Positions 18,162 to 27,219 of a stretch of DNA of 64,000 nucleotides are shown in pieces. This DNA comes from Amycolatopsis jejuensis (lineage in GTDB: Bacteria > Actinomycetota > Actinomycetes > Mycobacteriales > Pseudonocardiaceae). Each line of letters opens with the position of its first letter. Position 1 is the first letter of the stretch. The notes below the pieces were generated by a model that saw only the letters and a list, made by a program, of their open reading frames with translations, was not told where the DNA came from and made no database searches. Location: positions 1 to 64,000 of the forward strand of contig NZ_JNYZ01000002.1 of assembly GCF_000717335.1 (NCBI RefSeq). The letters run 5' to 3'. A program made the translations under genes and the position numbers.

Positions 18162-19314
18162 CCTCCAGCCGGCGCAACACCACCCCGGCCCCGGCGGCAA
18201 TCGCGGCCGCTGCACCGAGTACCAGAGCCGGGGGATGCCCACCAGCGACCGCCGAGGCGACGAGTGGTGGTCCGGCCAGCTGCCCGATCGTGATGCCCTG
18301 GGACGCGAAACCCATGGCAGTGCTGAGGTCGGCCGGATCGGGCACATACCGGGGAACTCCAGCGGTCACGATCGACGGGATGAGACCGCCCGCAGCCGAG
18401 AACACCAGGATCGCGCCGTACCGCACCAGGCCGGGTGGCCCGTCCGCCGACGCGATCGCCGCGGCACCGGTCATCAGCACACTCGCCACGATCACCACGA
18501 ACCCGCGCGATCGGCCGTTGCGCTGCAGCACCCCGCCGAGCACGGAACCGGGGATGTTGGCCAGAAACGCGCCCGCGGTCAGCCATCCCGCGGCTTCGGC
18601 GGGAATTCCGAGCCGGTCCAGCAACGCCGGAAGCAGCGCGAGCAAGCCGATGAACTGCGCGGAGTACGCGGCCCCGGCGACTGCGAGCGCGCCGAGACCG
18701 GGTGACCGGAAGCAGCGGCTGATCCCGGCGAACACACTGGTCGGCATGGGGGAGCGCGGCCCGTCCGGGCGTACCACGAGGGCCACCGCAAGGACGCAGC
18801 ACATCGTGAGCGCCGAGCAGAGCAGCCACAGCCAGCGCCACCCGACGCCGGTGCTGATCGTCGGGCCGATCACCAGCATCACCGAGGAGCCGACCGGCAT
18901 CGCCGCTGGCCACGACCCGAGGATCAGGCTCCGCGCCGGCGGTGCGACCGCGTGGGTGACCAGGCCCGGCGTCGCGACCGAAACCAGCAGGAACCCCGCG
19001 CCTTCGGCCGCGCGGGTGGCGAGCAGCACCGCGCCGTCCGGGGCGAAGGCTCCAGCGGCCGACGCGACCGACACCAGCGCGAGCCCGGCCAGTACGACCC
19101 GCCGTCGGCCGAACGAGTCGGCGATCCGGCCGACGACGACGCCCACCGCGGCACCCAGCACACTGAACATCGCGACGACCCACGAGGACTGCGCGAGCGT
19201 CAACTGCAGGTCACGCGCAACGAACGGCAACGCCGACGACGCCTTGCCGACCTGCATGGCCGCCACCACCCCGGCGGTCATCAAGACGGCGACTGCGCTG
19301 TGGCGCGCGTTCAC
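18070..19314 (-). CDS. MFS transporter, drug:H+ antiporter-like
   Basis: A 414-residue major facilitator with about 12 hydrophobic segments and the motif A variant GRIADSFGRRRVV after helix 2. Its GTG start (19314) overlaps the stop of the racemase-like gene by four bases, so the two are co-translated. The hydrophilic C-terminal tail (about 25 residues, rich in Arg and Pro) lies antisense to the end of arcC; a stop earlier in the gene is absent, so the overlap looks real. Substrate is unknown. Coupling to a hydantoin-racemase-like gene suggests a cyclic ureide or amino-acid derivative. Confidence 0.75.
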   Translation of the reverse strand: MNARHSAVAVLMTAGVVAAMQVGKASSALPFVARDLQLTLAQSSWVVAMFSVLGAAVGVVVGRIADSFGRRRVVLAGLALVSVASAAGAFAPDGAVLLATRAAEGAGFLLVSVATPGLVTHAVAPPARSLILGSWPAAMPVGSSVMLVIGPTISTGVGWRWLWLLCSALTMCCVLAVALVVRPDGPRSPMPTSVFAGISRCFRSPGLGALAVAGAAYSAQFIGLLALLPALLDRLGIPAEAAGWLTAGAFLANIPGSVLGGVLQRNGRSRGFVVIVASVLMTGAAAIASADGPPGLVRYGAILVFSAAGGLIPSIVTAGVPRYVPDPADLSTAMGFASQGITIGQLAGPPLVASAVAGGHPPALVLGAAAAIAAGAGVVLRRLEVTGRSGPPPARYARGSPSRRATRPPGDPVR

Positions 19315-20063
19315 CGATCCTCGAGCGGCGGCAGCGAAAACCACGCGCCATCCTGCGGCACGAGCGGCGACGGGAACGCGATCTTCGAATGGCTCAGCCG
19401 GAGTTCGACGAGCGATTCGGCCAGCTTCAGCGACACCGGCCCGGGATTGACGACCGGCGCCTCCAGCCGCGCGGCGACGAGACCGGCCACCTGGTGCATG
19501 GTCGTCGACCCGAGGAGGACGACGTCCGCGCCGTCGCGCGTGATCGCTTCCTTCGCCGCCGCCAGCACTTTCTCCGCGGGAGCTTCGATCTCGGTGCCGA
19601 ACAACGTTTCCGGGTCCGGCGTGACCCCGGTCGGCCGGATGGACGCACACCACCGCTCGACGCCGTAGCGGACGAGGGTCCGTTCATATGCCGGACGGTC
19701 GCGCTCCAAGCAGGTCAAGACGGAAAACCGGCGGCCAAGGAGCATTCCGAGCAGGTAGGCGACCAGCCCGGGCCCGACAACGGGAATGCGCAACCTCGAC
19801 CGCAGCGTCTCCACCCCGGCGTCCGAGGTGGTGTCGACGACGAGTGCGTCGTACCCCTCCTCCTCGGCGCGCAGCCCGGCCTCGGTCACGTACATCTCGG
19901 ACAGGCTCCGGCCATACGGCGAACCGGGCCCCTGCGGATGATTGCGGACCGCGACGCAGTCGACGTGCGTATCGGGTTTCAGGGCGGCTTCGGGGATCTG
20001 GAGTGCCCGGTTCGCGATCCCGGCCTCTCCCATCGCATACGGAACCAGGTACTTGATACGCAT
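19311..20063 (-). CDS. Hydantoin racemase-like protein lacking both catalytic cysteines
   Basis: A 250-residue Asp/Glu/hydantoin racemase superfamily protein. Hydantoin and allantoin racemases use two cysteines as acid-base pair. Here the first site reads VVDTTSDAG (Thr78-Thr79) and the second reads LLGSTTMHQ (Ser186-Thr187), so both cysteines are replaced by hydroxyl residues. Cys118 and Cys139 are present but are outside the usual positions. GGGAG precedes the ATG at 20063. It may catalyse a different isomerisation or lyase step, or bind ligand only. The surrounding hydantoinase cluster supports a ureide-related role. Confidence 0.75.
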   Translation of the reverse strand: MRIKYLVPYAMGEAGIANRALQIPEAALKPDTHVDCVAVRNHPQGPGSPYGRSLSEMYVTEAGLRAEEEGYDALVVDTTSDAGVETLRSRLRIPVVGPGLVAYLLGMLLGRRFSVLTCLERDRPAYERTLVRYGVERWCASIRPTGVTPDPETLFGTEIEAPAEKVLAAAKEAITRDGADVVLLGSTTMHQVAGLVAARLEAPVVNPGPVSLKLAESLVELRLSHSKIAFPSPLVPQDGAWFSLPPLEDR

Positions 20064-20097
20064 CGGAACTCCCGTTTTCGCGGCGGTACCAGGGAAA

Positions 20098-20131
20098 GCG
20101 GGTGCTCCGCCAGGAACGGCGGAGCACCCGC
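20098..20131 (-). terminator. Strong hairpin between binding-protein and racemase genes
   Basis: A perfect 14-bp stem (GCGGGTGCTCCGCC and its complement) with a six-base loop sits just after the stop of the minus-strand gene at 20143. There is no T-run, so it may attenuate or stabilise the message rather than end it. Confidence 0.6.
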
Positions 20132-20142
20132 AAGCGGGGCGG

Positions 20143-21042
20143 CTACTCGATCGCGTCGAGTGCCTTCGTGTCGACGAGGTCGTCGAACGGCACCGGCTCC
20201 TGCACCAGACCGGCCTGGTGCAGCATCCGGACCCACCGGTCGCACGCCTCGCGCTCCACGCGGACCCCGGACCACAGCCCGCTTTCGATCATCCGGGCGA
20301 CCCCGTCGTGGAGGACGTCCGGATGCGTGTCCGGCCAGTGCCGGGTCAGGACGTCGTCGAGTTCGGCGGGCGCGGATCCGGTCGTCTGCGCCATGCCTTC
20401 GCTGAGCGCGGCCAGGAACCGCTCGATGACGTCGCGCCGGCCGTCGAGGGTGTCCCGGTTGAGGTAGTACACGCTGTTGGGCATCGCGCCGCCGCTCTGC
20501 GCGAGGTCGCACGAGACGGTGCCGGTGCCGGCGTCCTGCAGGCCGGTCGCGGTGGCGAGGTCGATCAGCAGCGCGTCCCCGAGCCCCGCGGTGAAGAGCT
20601 CGGTCATCACGCTCTTCGGGAAGTCGCGGACGAACCGGGTACCGGCCGGGTCGACGCCCGCCTCCCGCATGAGCCCGATGGCGAACTCGTTGGGACCCGC
20701 GCCGGTCGCGCCGGGCGCGAGGAGGGTGCGCCCGGTGAGCCAGCTCCACCGGAAGTCCGGGACCGGTTCGCGCGTCACCAGCCCGGACGGCAGCCGCCCG
20801 TTGAGCTGCCCGACGACCACGAGGTCCCGGCCCCGCCCGGCATACATGGCCGGGACGAACATCCCGCTGAGCACGAGGTCGGCCGAACCGTCCGCGAGGT
20901 CGTCGAGCACGCCGTCCCACGGGTCGCGGACGGTGATGCGCACTTCGAGGTCGCGGGCGGCGAAGAGTCCGCGGTCGGCGGCGACGTACTCGGGCAGGAA
21001 GTTGAGGATGTGCGCGGTGGTGGAGATCCGGATCAGGTCCAT
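20143..21042 (-). CDS. NMT1/SsuA-like solute-binding protein without signal peptide
   Basis: A 299-residue protein with the two-lobe pattern of NitT/TauT/SsuA or THI5-NMT1 binding proteins: it opens with IRISTTAHILNFLPEYVAADRG, and ADLVLSG follows. No signal peptide or lipobox precedes the domain, and no permease gene is next to it, so it is an orphan and probably cytoplasmic unless the start is misplaced. GGGAGGA lies seven bases before ATG 21042. It follows an MFS gene. A ligand sensor, a THI5-like enzyme or a decayed ABC system remnant are possible. Confidence 0.75.
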   Translation of the reverse strand: MDLIRISTTAHILNFLPEYVAADRGLFAARDLEVRITVRDPWDGVLDDLADGSADLVLSGMFVPAMYAGRGRDLVVVGQLNGRLPSGLVTREPVPDFRWSWLTGRTLLAPGATGAGPNEFAIGLMREAGVDPAGTRFVRDFPKSVMTELFTAGLGDALLIDLATATGLQDAGTGTVSCDLAQSGGAMPNSVYYLNRDTLDGRRDVIERFLAALSEGMAQTTGSAPAELDDVLTRHWPDTHPDVLHDGVARMIESGLWSGVRVEREACDRWVRMLHQAGLVQEPVPFDDLVDTKALDAIE

Positions 21043-21063
21043 GAAGATGTCCTCCCGTGGGTT

Positions 21064-22542
21064 TCAGTGCTGGGGCGCGGGTTGTTCGGTCACTTCTTCG
21101 AGCGTGCGGCCGAGGGTTTCGGGGATGAACCGCGACGCGATGATCAGCAGCGCGTACATCACGCCGATGAGCACGAACACGCCGGCCGACCCGGACCGGT
21201 CGAAGATGAACGCGGCTGCGATGGGCATCACCGCGCCGCCGACGTTGCCGATGGCGTTCACCGTGGACGTCCCGAGTGCGCGGATGCGGGTCGGGTACAG
21301 CTCGGGCGACCAGCTCATCAGCACCGTGTTCACGAACAGGTTGAAGAACTGGAACACGAAGCCCAGCACCAGGATCAGCGCAGGCCCGTCGGCGATCGCG
21401 CCGAACAGGATGGCCGAAACACACGCGCCGAGCCCGCCGACGAGCGCGCTGACCTTCCGCGGCCACCGCGACGCGACGAGCATCGCCGCACCCGAGCCGA
21501 GCAGGCTGCCGATGTTGATCAGCAAGGTGTACAGCAGGCTGCTGGACACCGAGAAACCCTTGGACACCAAGAGCGTCGGCAGCAGGACGAGCAGCATGAG
21601 GAACGCGCCGATCGCGACCCACGAGGCGATCCCCATCATCACGGTGCGCCGGCCGGGTGCGCCGCGGAAGACCTCGAGCGGCGACCACTTTTCGCGCTCG
21701 GCGAAGGACTCGGACGCGTCGAGATACGGGGTGACCTCGTCGCCGGTCGGCCGGTACCGCAGCCGTCCCGCGGCCAGCCGCGTGAGCACCTGGTTGGCCT
21801 CGTGCACCCGGTTGGTCGCGACGAGGAACCGCGGCGATTCCGGCAGGTAACGGCGGAACACGACGATCATCAGCGCCGGGACGGCCAGGAAGACGTACAG
21901 CCAGCGCCACGAGTGGGTGTCGCCGCCGAGCGGGCCGTTGAGCGGACCCAGCACCAGCAGGAACAACGCGAAGGCGAACACGTTGCCGACGCCGCTCGAC
22001 ACGAAGTTCACCGACGCGACCGCGGTGCCCCTCCGCCGGGTCGGCACCATTTCGCTGATCATCGCGAGGCCGACGGTGAGCTCGCCGCCGGTGCCGATGC
22101 CGACGATGAACCGGCTGATCAGCAGCACCAGGTAGTGCGGGGCGAACGCGCTGATGAGGCCGCCGAGGGTGTAGATGAGGAGGTTGTAGCTGAGCGCGAA
22201 CCGGCGTCCGTACCGGTCGGCGACGTAGCCCGCGAGCATCCGGCCGACGAGCCCGCCGAGCATCGTCATGGTGTTGATGAGCGCCAGCTCGGAGGTGGAG
22301 ATGCCGAAGGTGGTGGAGAGGTAGGGGCCGATCGCGCCGCTCGTGTCCTGCTGGAACGTGTCGAAGAGCTGCCCGGCCAGGATGAGCGCGATCACTGCCT
22401 TGTGTGCCCGGGTGATGCCGATCCGGTCCATCGCGTCCACGAGTGACCGGTGTGTGCCCGGTGGCCGGTCCGGGGCCAGTGACGCCGGGTCCTTGCCGGG
22501 ACGTGCGTCGCCGGAGGCCGCCGCGGGATGGGGAGTGGTCAT
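21064..22542 (-). CDS. MFS metabolite:H+ symporter, paralogue of the 3752 gene
   Basis: A 492-residue major facilitator with about 12 membrane segments, the motif ADRYGRR and a PESPR motif. It shares TRAHK before helix 1 and RRYLPESPR after helix 6 with the transporter at 3752-5203, so the two are paralogues at the two ends of the catabolic cluster. I start at ATG 22542 because GGGAGGA stands just upstream; a further 34-residue extension is Arg/Pro-rich and unsupported. It is probably transcribed with the binding-protein gene 21 bases downstream. Confidence 0.83.
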   Translation of the reverse strand: MTTPHPAAASGDARPGKDPASLAPDRPPGTHRSLVDAMDRIGITRAHKAVIALILAGQLFDTFQQDTSGAIGPYLSTTFGISTSELALINTMTMLGGLVGRMLAGYVADRYGRRFALSYNLLIYTLGGLISAFAPHYLVLLISRFIVGIGTGGELTVGLAMISEMVPTRRRGTAVASVNFVSSGVGNVFAFALFLLVLGPLNGPLGGDTHSWRWLYVFLAVPALMIVVFRRYLPESPRFLVATNRVHEANQVLTRLAAGRLRYRPTGDEVTPYLDASESFAEREKWSPLEVFRGAPGRRTVMMGIASWVAIGAFLMLLVLLPTLLVSKGFSVSSSLLYTLLINIGSLLGSGAAMLVASRWPRKVSALVGGLGACVSAILFGAIADGPALILVLGFVFQFFNLFVNTVLMSWSPELYPTRIRALGTSTVNAIGNVGGAVMPIAAAFIFDRSGSAGVFVLIGVMYALLIIASRFIPETLGRTLEEVTEQPAPQH

Positions 22543-23143
22543 GCCGAGTTCCTCCCTTCCGGAGGCTCGCTGAAACCGAAGGTGCACCTGGCTCCCCGCC
22601 GGGGAGCGCAGGGCCGGGACGGGTCGTGGCCCGGTGCGGAACACCCGACAGGCTGGGCTCTCGGGCGGTGGGTCAGCTGATGGTAGGGCCGCGTGGAACG
22701 GCCGGGCACCGGCAAGAACTGCCCAAGGTCACCGGCCCGGCACCGGCACGGTTTGCCGACGGGACACCGCGGACTGAACGACGGAACCGGTCCTGCACCT
22801 CCGTGGTGTGTGTACGGCGGACCCGGCGGTATTGGCCGGCTTCGAGCACGTGTACGTACCAGGAAGTCTTGCAGCCGAACAGTTTCCGCGAGGGGATGAC
22901 CCTGCCGCCGGCCCCGGCGGGTGGGACGGCGGCCTTCGCCGCGCTGAGTTCGGCGCACGCCAGGCCGACCCGGCAGCCGACGCCGTAGTGTTCGTCGCGG
23001 GACAAGGTCGACGTCCGGACCGCCGTGGTGGACCGCGCACCACGCCCGCGCCGCGCTGGAGCACGATCCGGACACGCTCGACGCGGTACAGATTTCCCGG
23101 CCGAGGCGTGTCGATCCGGTCGGTCCTCGTTCGACGTACCGGT
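22543..23143. other. 600-bp interval with no recognisable gene
   Basis: This is the divergent space between the MFS gene (minus) and the PPOX gene (plus). Open frames exist on both strands but none has a family-like pattern or a good ribosome site. One plus-strand frame runs in phase into the PPOX gene but lacks a credible start. Upstream promoters for both flanks must lie here. Decayed coding sequence is possible. Confidence 0.5.
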
Positions 23144-23668
23144 ATGACTGAGAATCCGATCGCCACCAAAAACCTGGACGGTTACGGCAACGCACCGCTC
23201 CCGTGGAGCCGTGCCCGCACTGTCCTGATCGAAGACACTCCGACCGCCGACCTGACGTTTTTCGTGTCGACGGTCCGCCCGGACGGCCGCCCGCACTCGG
23301 CCGGCGTGGGCGCCGTGTGGGTGAACGACGCGCTGTATTTCGTCGGCGGACCGGGTACGCGCAGGTCACGGAACCTGGCGGCCAACCCGGCGTGCAGCGT
23401 GTCGGTCCGCCTCCGCGGCCTGGACCTGGTCCTCGAAGGGGAGGCCCACCGCGTGACAGACGCGGCCACCCTGGCCGAAGTCGCTGCGGTTTACCGTAGC
23501 GGCGGCTGGCCGGCGACGGTCGAGGGCGACGCACTCACGGCGCCGTTCAGCGCGCCGAGTGCTGGTCCGCCGCCTTGGCACCTGTACCGGCTCACGCTGC
23601 GCAGTGCGGTGGGGGTCGGCTCGGCGGAACCGCATGGCGCAACCCGGTGGGACTTCGCGGCGGATTGA
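23144..23668 (+). CDS. Pyridoxamine 5-phosphate oxidase-fold (PPOX) protein
   Basis: A 174-residue split-barrel flavin-binding protein: FFVSTVRPDGRPHSAGVGAVW near residues 39-59 and RSRNLAANPACSVSVR are standard for the PPOX family, which binds FMN or F420 and reduces small substrates. ATG 23144 stands just before the conserved fold. It is a single gene, with a VOC gene about 190 bases downstream on the same strand. Specificity is unknown. Confidence 0.8.
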   Translation: MTENPIATKNLDGYGNAPLPWSRARTVLIEDTPTADLTFFVSTVRPDGRPHSAGVGAVWVNDALYFVGGPGTRRSRNLAANPACSVSVRLRGLDLVLEGEAHRVTDAATLAEVAAVYRSGGWPATVEGDALTAPFSAPSAGPPPWHLYRLTLRSAVGVGSAEPHGATRWDFAAD

Positions 23669-23858
23669 GGGCAACTCGCGGCGATCAAGCAGGGGTAAGG
23701 ACCCGCAATGATCGCCGAGGCAGCCGTGTCCGCCCCGCATCATCACCGCCCCGGCACACCGTTCGACACGACTTCGCCGGGCACCGGGGGCTGCCCTGCT
23801 GTTCGCATGAGCAAAGAGCTCCGTGTCGTTTCAGCGGATCCGGGCTTAGGTTCGGGCG

Positions 23859-24437
23859 GTGGCGAACGAACTGACCATTCCGCTCCTGCCCTGTCCCTCC
23901 ATCGACGAGATCGCGTCGTTCTATCAGATGCTCGGCTTCGAGATCACCTATCGGCAGACCCGGCCGAACCCGCACGTCGCGGTGCGGCGGGAAGACCTCA
24001 ACCTGCACTTCTTCGGGATGGACGGCTACGATCCGGCGCAGTCGTACAGCACGTGCTTGGTCGTCGTGGCGGACACCAGCGCGCTGTTCGAGGCGTTCGC
24101 GGCGGGGATGCGGTCCGTGCACGGGAAACTGCTCCTCTCCGGTATCCCGCGGATGACCCGGCCGCGGCTGCGCAACGACCGGTACACCGGGTTCACCGTC
24201 GTCGATCCGGGCGGCAATTGGATCCGGATCCACCAGGCCGCCAAGGAACCCGAGGCGCAGACCAAGCTCGCGAAAGCGCTGGAGAATGCAGCGAGGCAGG
24301 CGGATGCGCGCGGCGACGAACGCCAGGGGCTGAAGATCCTGGAAGGCGCGTTGAAACGGGCGACCGGCGACGAACCGGAGTTCCAGGCGGTGCGGGAGTA
24401 TCGCGACGAGCTCGTCGAACGGATCAAGGGGGTCTGA
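23859..24437 (+). CDS. VOC (glyoxalase/bleomycin-resistance) family protein
   Basis: A 192-residue protein whose first 125 residues form a vicinal-oxygen-chelate module: PSIDEIASFYQMLGFEI and NDRYTGFTVVDPGGNWIRIHQ are typical. The last 60 residues are charged and helical (KLAKALENAARQADARGDERQ) and look like an added TPR-like tail. The start is GTG 23859, directly before the first strand. Antibiotic-binding or lyase roles both occur in the family; no substrate can be assigned. Confidence 0.75.
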   Translation: MANELTIPLLPCPSIDEIASFYQMLGFEITYRQTRPNPHVAVRREDLNLHFFGMDGYDPAQSYSTCLVVVADTSALFEAFAAGMRSVHGKLLLSGIPRMTRPRLRNDRYTGFTVVDPGGNWIRIHQAAKEPEAQTKLAKALENAARQADARGDERQGLKILEGALKRATGDEPEFQAVREYRDELVERIKGV

Positions 24438-24505
24438 GCCGCGTCCAGGCGCGGGATCGCAGGTCGTCCGGAACGGGGCCAGGCGGCCGTATCCGCCCTA
24501 CCTCG

Positions 24506-25003
24506 TCACCGGCGTTCCCAATCCAGCAGCAGCCGCCGGAGGTTGTCGTTCAGTTTGCCTTGTGCGGCAGGGGAGAGGGCGGACAGCAGGCGCGTCTCCG
24601 TTTCCGTCTTCGTCCCGAAGACCTCCTCGGCCCGGCGCAGGCCCTCGTCGGTCAGGCTGACCAGGATCTGGCGCCGGTCGGCGGGGTCGATGTCGCGGCG
24701 GACCCAGCCCTTGCGCTCCAGCCCGGCGACGCGCTTGGTGATCCCGCCGGACGTCAGGCGCATGCTCGCCACCAGCTGACCCGCCGACACCCGGTACGGC
24801 GCCCCGGCGCGCTTGAGCTCGCTCAGCACCTCGACCTCCCACAGCCCGATGCCGTACGCCCCGAGCTCGCGTCGCAGCTCGGTTTCGAGCAGCCGGGTCG
24901 CGCGGAGCAACCGCAGGCTGACCGCCTTGGTGACTTGTTCGTGCTCGGTCAGACCGGGGATCTGGGCCATCACGCCGTCGACGTGGTCCCGCTCGGTGGA
25001 CAT
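24506..25003 (-). CDS. MarR-family transcriptional regulator
   Basis: A 165-residue winged-helix regulator with RLTSGGITKRVAGLERKGWVRR as recognition helix and wing and DRRQILVSLTDEG as the conserved strand. I start at ATG 25003, just before the conserved region; a GTG six codons earlier is in frame. It is divergent from the DHA2 exporter at 25062, with duplicated TATCTTA-CCGGT elements between them. Repression of that exporter and of itself, relieved by a small ligand, is the expected arrangement. Confidence 0.82.
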   Translation of the reverse strand: MSTERDHVDGVMAQIPGLTEHEQVTKAVSLRLLRATRLLETELRRELGAYGIGLWEVEVLSELKRAGAPYRVSAGQLVASMRLTSGGITKRVAGLERKGWVRRDIDPADRRQILVSLTDEGLRRAEEVFGTKTETETRLLSALSPAAQGKLNDNLRRLLLDWERR

Positions 25004-25010
25004 GGTGGAG

Positions 25011-25040
25011 TATCTTAACACCGGTCATTATCTTACCGGT
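25011..25040. promoter_or_regulatory. Repeated TATCTTA...CCGGT elements, likely MarR operator
   Basis: Two direct copies, TATCTTAACACCGGT at 25011-25025 and TATCTTACCGGT at 25029-25040, lie in the 58-bp space between the divergent MarR and exporter genes. They are AT-richer than their surroundings and overlap the expected promoters. Confidence 0.6.
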
Positions 25041-25061
25041 CTCGAATCTCCAGGACTGCCC

Positions 25062-26978
25062 GTGCCCGCTTCCTCCCCGCCCGCCGCGGACCCGCAGCGC
25101 TGGCGCGCGTTGTGGGTGTGCCTGATCGCGGGGTTCATGACCCTGCTCGACGTCAGCATCGTCAACGTCGCGCTGCCCTCGATGGAACACGGCATCGGCG
25201 CGACCCCGGCTGACGTGTCCTGGGTGGTTTCCGGGTACGCGCTCACGTTCGGCCTCGCGCTCGTGCCGTCGGGACGGCTGGGCGACGAATACGGGCGCCG
25301 CCGGATGTTCCTGCTGGGCCTGGCGTTGTTCGTCGTGACGAGCGCGTTGTGCGGCGCCGCCCCGAATGCGACCTGGCTCGTCGCCGCACGGTTGTGCCAG
25401 GGCATCGCGGGCGGGATGCTCAACCCGCAGGTCATCGGCATGATGCAGCAGCTGTTCTCCGGACGTGAGCGGGGCAAGGCGTTCGGCGCGTACGGCGCGG
25501 TGGTCGGGCTGTCGACGGCGGTCGGGCCGGTGCTCGGCGGTCTCCTGATCCAGGCCTTCGGCGTCGACGAGGGCTGGCGTTACGTGTTCTTCGTGAACCT
25601 GCCGATCGGCGTCCTCGCGATCCTGTTCGGCCTGCGGTTCCTCCCGCGCGACGTGCGCAGCGGCCGCAAACGGGCCCCGGACCTGCTGGGCACGGTGCTG
25701 CTCGGCGGCGCCGTGGTGCTGGTGATGCTGCCGCTGGTGGAGGAAGAGGAACAGGCCGCGTCGCCGCGCTGGTGGCTGATGGGCGTCGCGGCCGGGCTGG
25801 TGGTGGTGTTCGTGGCGTGGGAGCGGTGGCTCGGCCGCCGCGGCAAACAGCCGCTGGTGAACCTGAAGCTGCTCACCGTCCGGAGCTACGCGATGGGCTC
25901 GACCCTCGGGCTCGTGTACTTCGCCGGGTTCACTGGGATCTTCCTGGTGCTGACCCTGTTTTTCCAGCAGGGCCTAGGCTATTCGGCGCTGCAGTCGGGC
26001 GCGGCGATGCTGGCGTTCGCGCTCGGCTCGGCGATTTCGCCTGCGCTCGGCGGGCGGTTCGTGCACCGCTTCGGCCGCTCGATGGTCGTGGCCGGCAACC
26101 TGCTGGTCGCGCTCGGCCTTGGCGCGACAGCGTGGCTCGTGTGGGACGACGCGGGCGCCAACACGGCGCTCATTCTCGCCGCGCCGCTGTTCGTCGCCGG
26201 TTTCGGCAGCGGGCTGGTGATTTCCCCGAACCAGACGCTCGCGCTGGAAGAAGTCTCCCCGGCCGAGGGCGGCACCGCGGCGGGGGTGCTGCAGACGGGA
26301 CAGCGGATCGGCTCGGCAGTCGGTACCGCGCTGGGAGGTTCGCTGTACTTCGGCCACCTCGGCCGCTCGCACGGGGACTACCAGGCCGCGACCGCACTCG
26401 GCCTGCTCGGCTCGACCGCGCTGGTCACGCTCGCACTGCTCATCGGCGTCGTCGACGTGCTCCTGTCTCGCAAACCCCGCGTCCCTGCGCTGTCGGGCGC
26501 GGTGCACGGTCTGGCGCCGGGCGAAGAAGCATCGGTGACCTCGACGTCGTTGGAAACCCACGAAGTCCGGCGCACCACCACCTCGGGCGGCCGATTCGCG
26601 TTGCCCGGCCCCGCCGGTACCTACCTCCTGCTGATCCAGGCACCCGGACGGGAACCGGTGGCGCGGCACGTGACGATCGGCTCCGGGCCGGTGCGCGAGG
26701 ACGTCGAGCTGCCGCGCGCGGTCCGCTTGACTGGCACGGTCCGTGGGTCACGCGGCCCGTTTTCCGGCGCGCAGGTCACCGTGCTGGACACCGCGGGCGA
26801 GGTCCAGCGGGTCACCGTCACGGACGAGTCCGGCCGCTACTGCGTGGATGACCTGCCGCCGGGGGAGTACACGGTGGTCGTGACGGGTTACGCGCCGGTC
26901 GCGGGCCCGGTCCAGCTGACCCCCGGGGGCCCGGCGCGTTTCGATCCGTTGCTGCGGCTGGCTTCCGGGAGCCGCTGA
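25062..26978 (+). CDS. DHA2-type MFS exporter with C-terminal carboxypeptidase-regulatory-like domain
   Basis: A 638-residue protein. Residues from about 20 to 470 form a 14-helix drug:H+ antiporter 2 module (DVSIVNVALPSM in helix 1, GRLGDEYGRRRM after helix 2). The remaining 165 residues are soluble and contain two carboxypeptidase-regulatory-like beta-sandwich repeats, the second with SGRYCVDDLPPGEYTVVVTGY. This added domain is not part of standard DHA2 exporters and would sit at the end of the last helix. I start at GTG 25062, with AGGA six bases before. It is divergent from the MarR gene, its likely repressor. Confidence 0.82.
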   Translation: MPASSPPAADPQRWRALWVCLIAGFMTLLDVSIVNVALPSMEHGIGATPADVSWVVSGYALTFGLALVPSGRLGDEYGRRRMFLLGLALFVVTSALCGAAPNATWLVAARLCQGIAGGMLNPQVIGMMQQLFSGRERGKAFGAYGAVVGLSTAVGPVLGGLLIQAFGVDEGWRYVFFVNLPIGVLAILFGLRFLPRDVRSGRKRAPDLLGTVLLGGAVVLVMLPLVEEEEQAASPRWWLMGVAAGLVVVFVAWERWLGRRGKQPLVNLKLLTVRSYAMGSTLGLVYFAGFTGIFLVLTLFFQQGLGYSALQSGAAMLAFALGSAISPALGGRFVHRFGRSMVVAGNLLVALGLGATAWLVWDDAGANTALILAAPLFVAGFGSGLVISPNQTLALEEVSPAEGGTAAGVLQTGQRIGSAVGTALGGSLYFGHLGRSHGDYQAATALGLLGSTALVTLALLIGVVDVLLSRKPRVPALSGAVHGLAPGEEASVTSTSLETHEVRRTTTSGGRFALPGPAGTYLLLIQAPGREPVARHVTIGSGPVREDVELPRAVRLTGTVRGSRGPFSGAQVTVLDTAGEVQRVTVTDESGRYCVDDLPPGEYTVVVTGYAPVAGPVQLTPGGPARFDPLLRLASGSR

Positions 26979-27219
26979 GCGAGGCAAGTGCACGCCGGGA
27001 GAAGGTTCCGGCTGACTTTTGTGCACCGTGACCCCGGCGGGCTGGCGGTTCAAGTGCCGCACGGTGGTGTACCAGCGGCGCAACTGGCCGTCCTGAGCTC
27101 ACGCCGCTGCCTCGCTTCGAAGCTCGTGTTGCGGATACAGCTCCGGTGGATGGTCCCCGCCGCCGGGCCCGGGTCATGATGCGGCCACTGGACTTCGGGC
27201 GAGTGATCGAGAGGGTGCG

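Noticed and set aside
22808..23143. Upstream in-frame extension of the PPOX gene
   Set aside because: Composition is unlike the PPOX domain and no ribosome site supports the early start.
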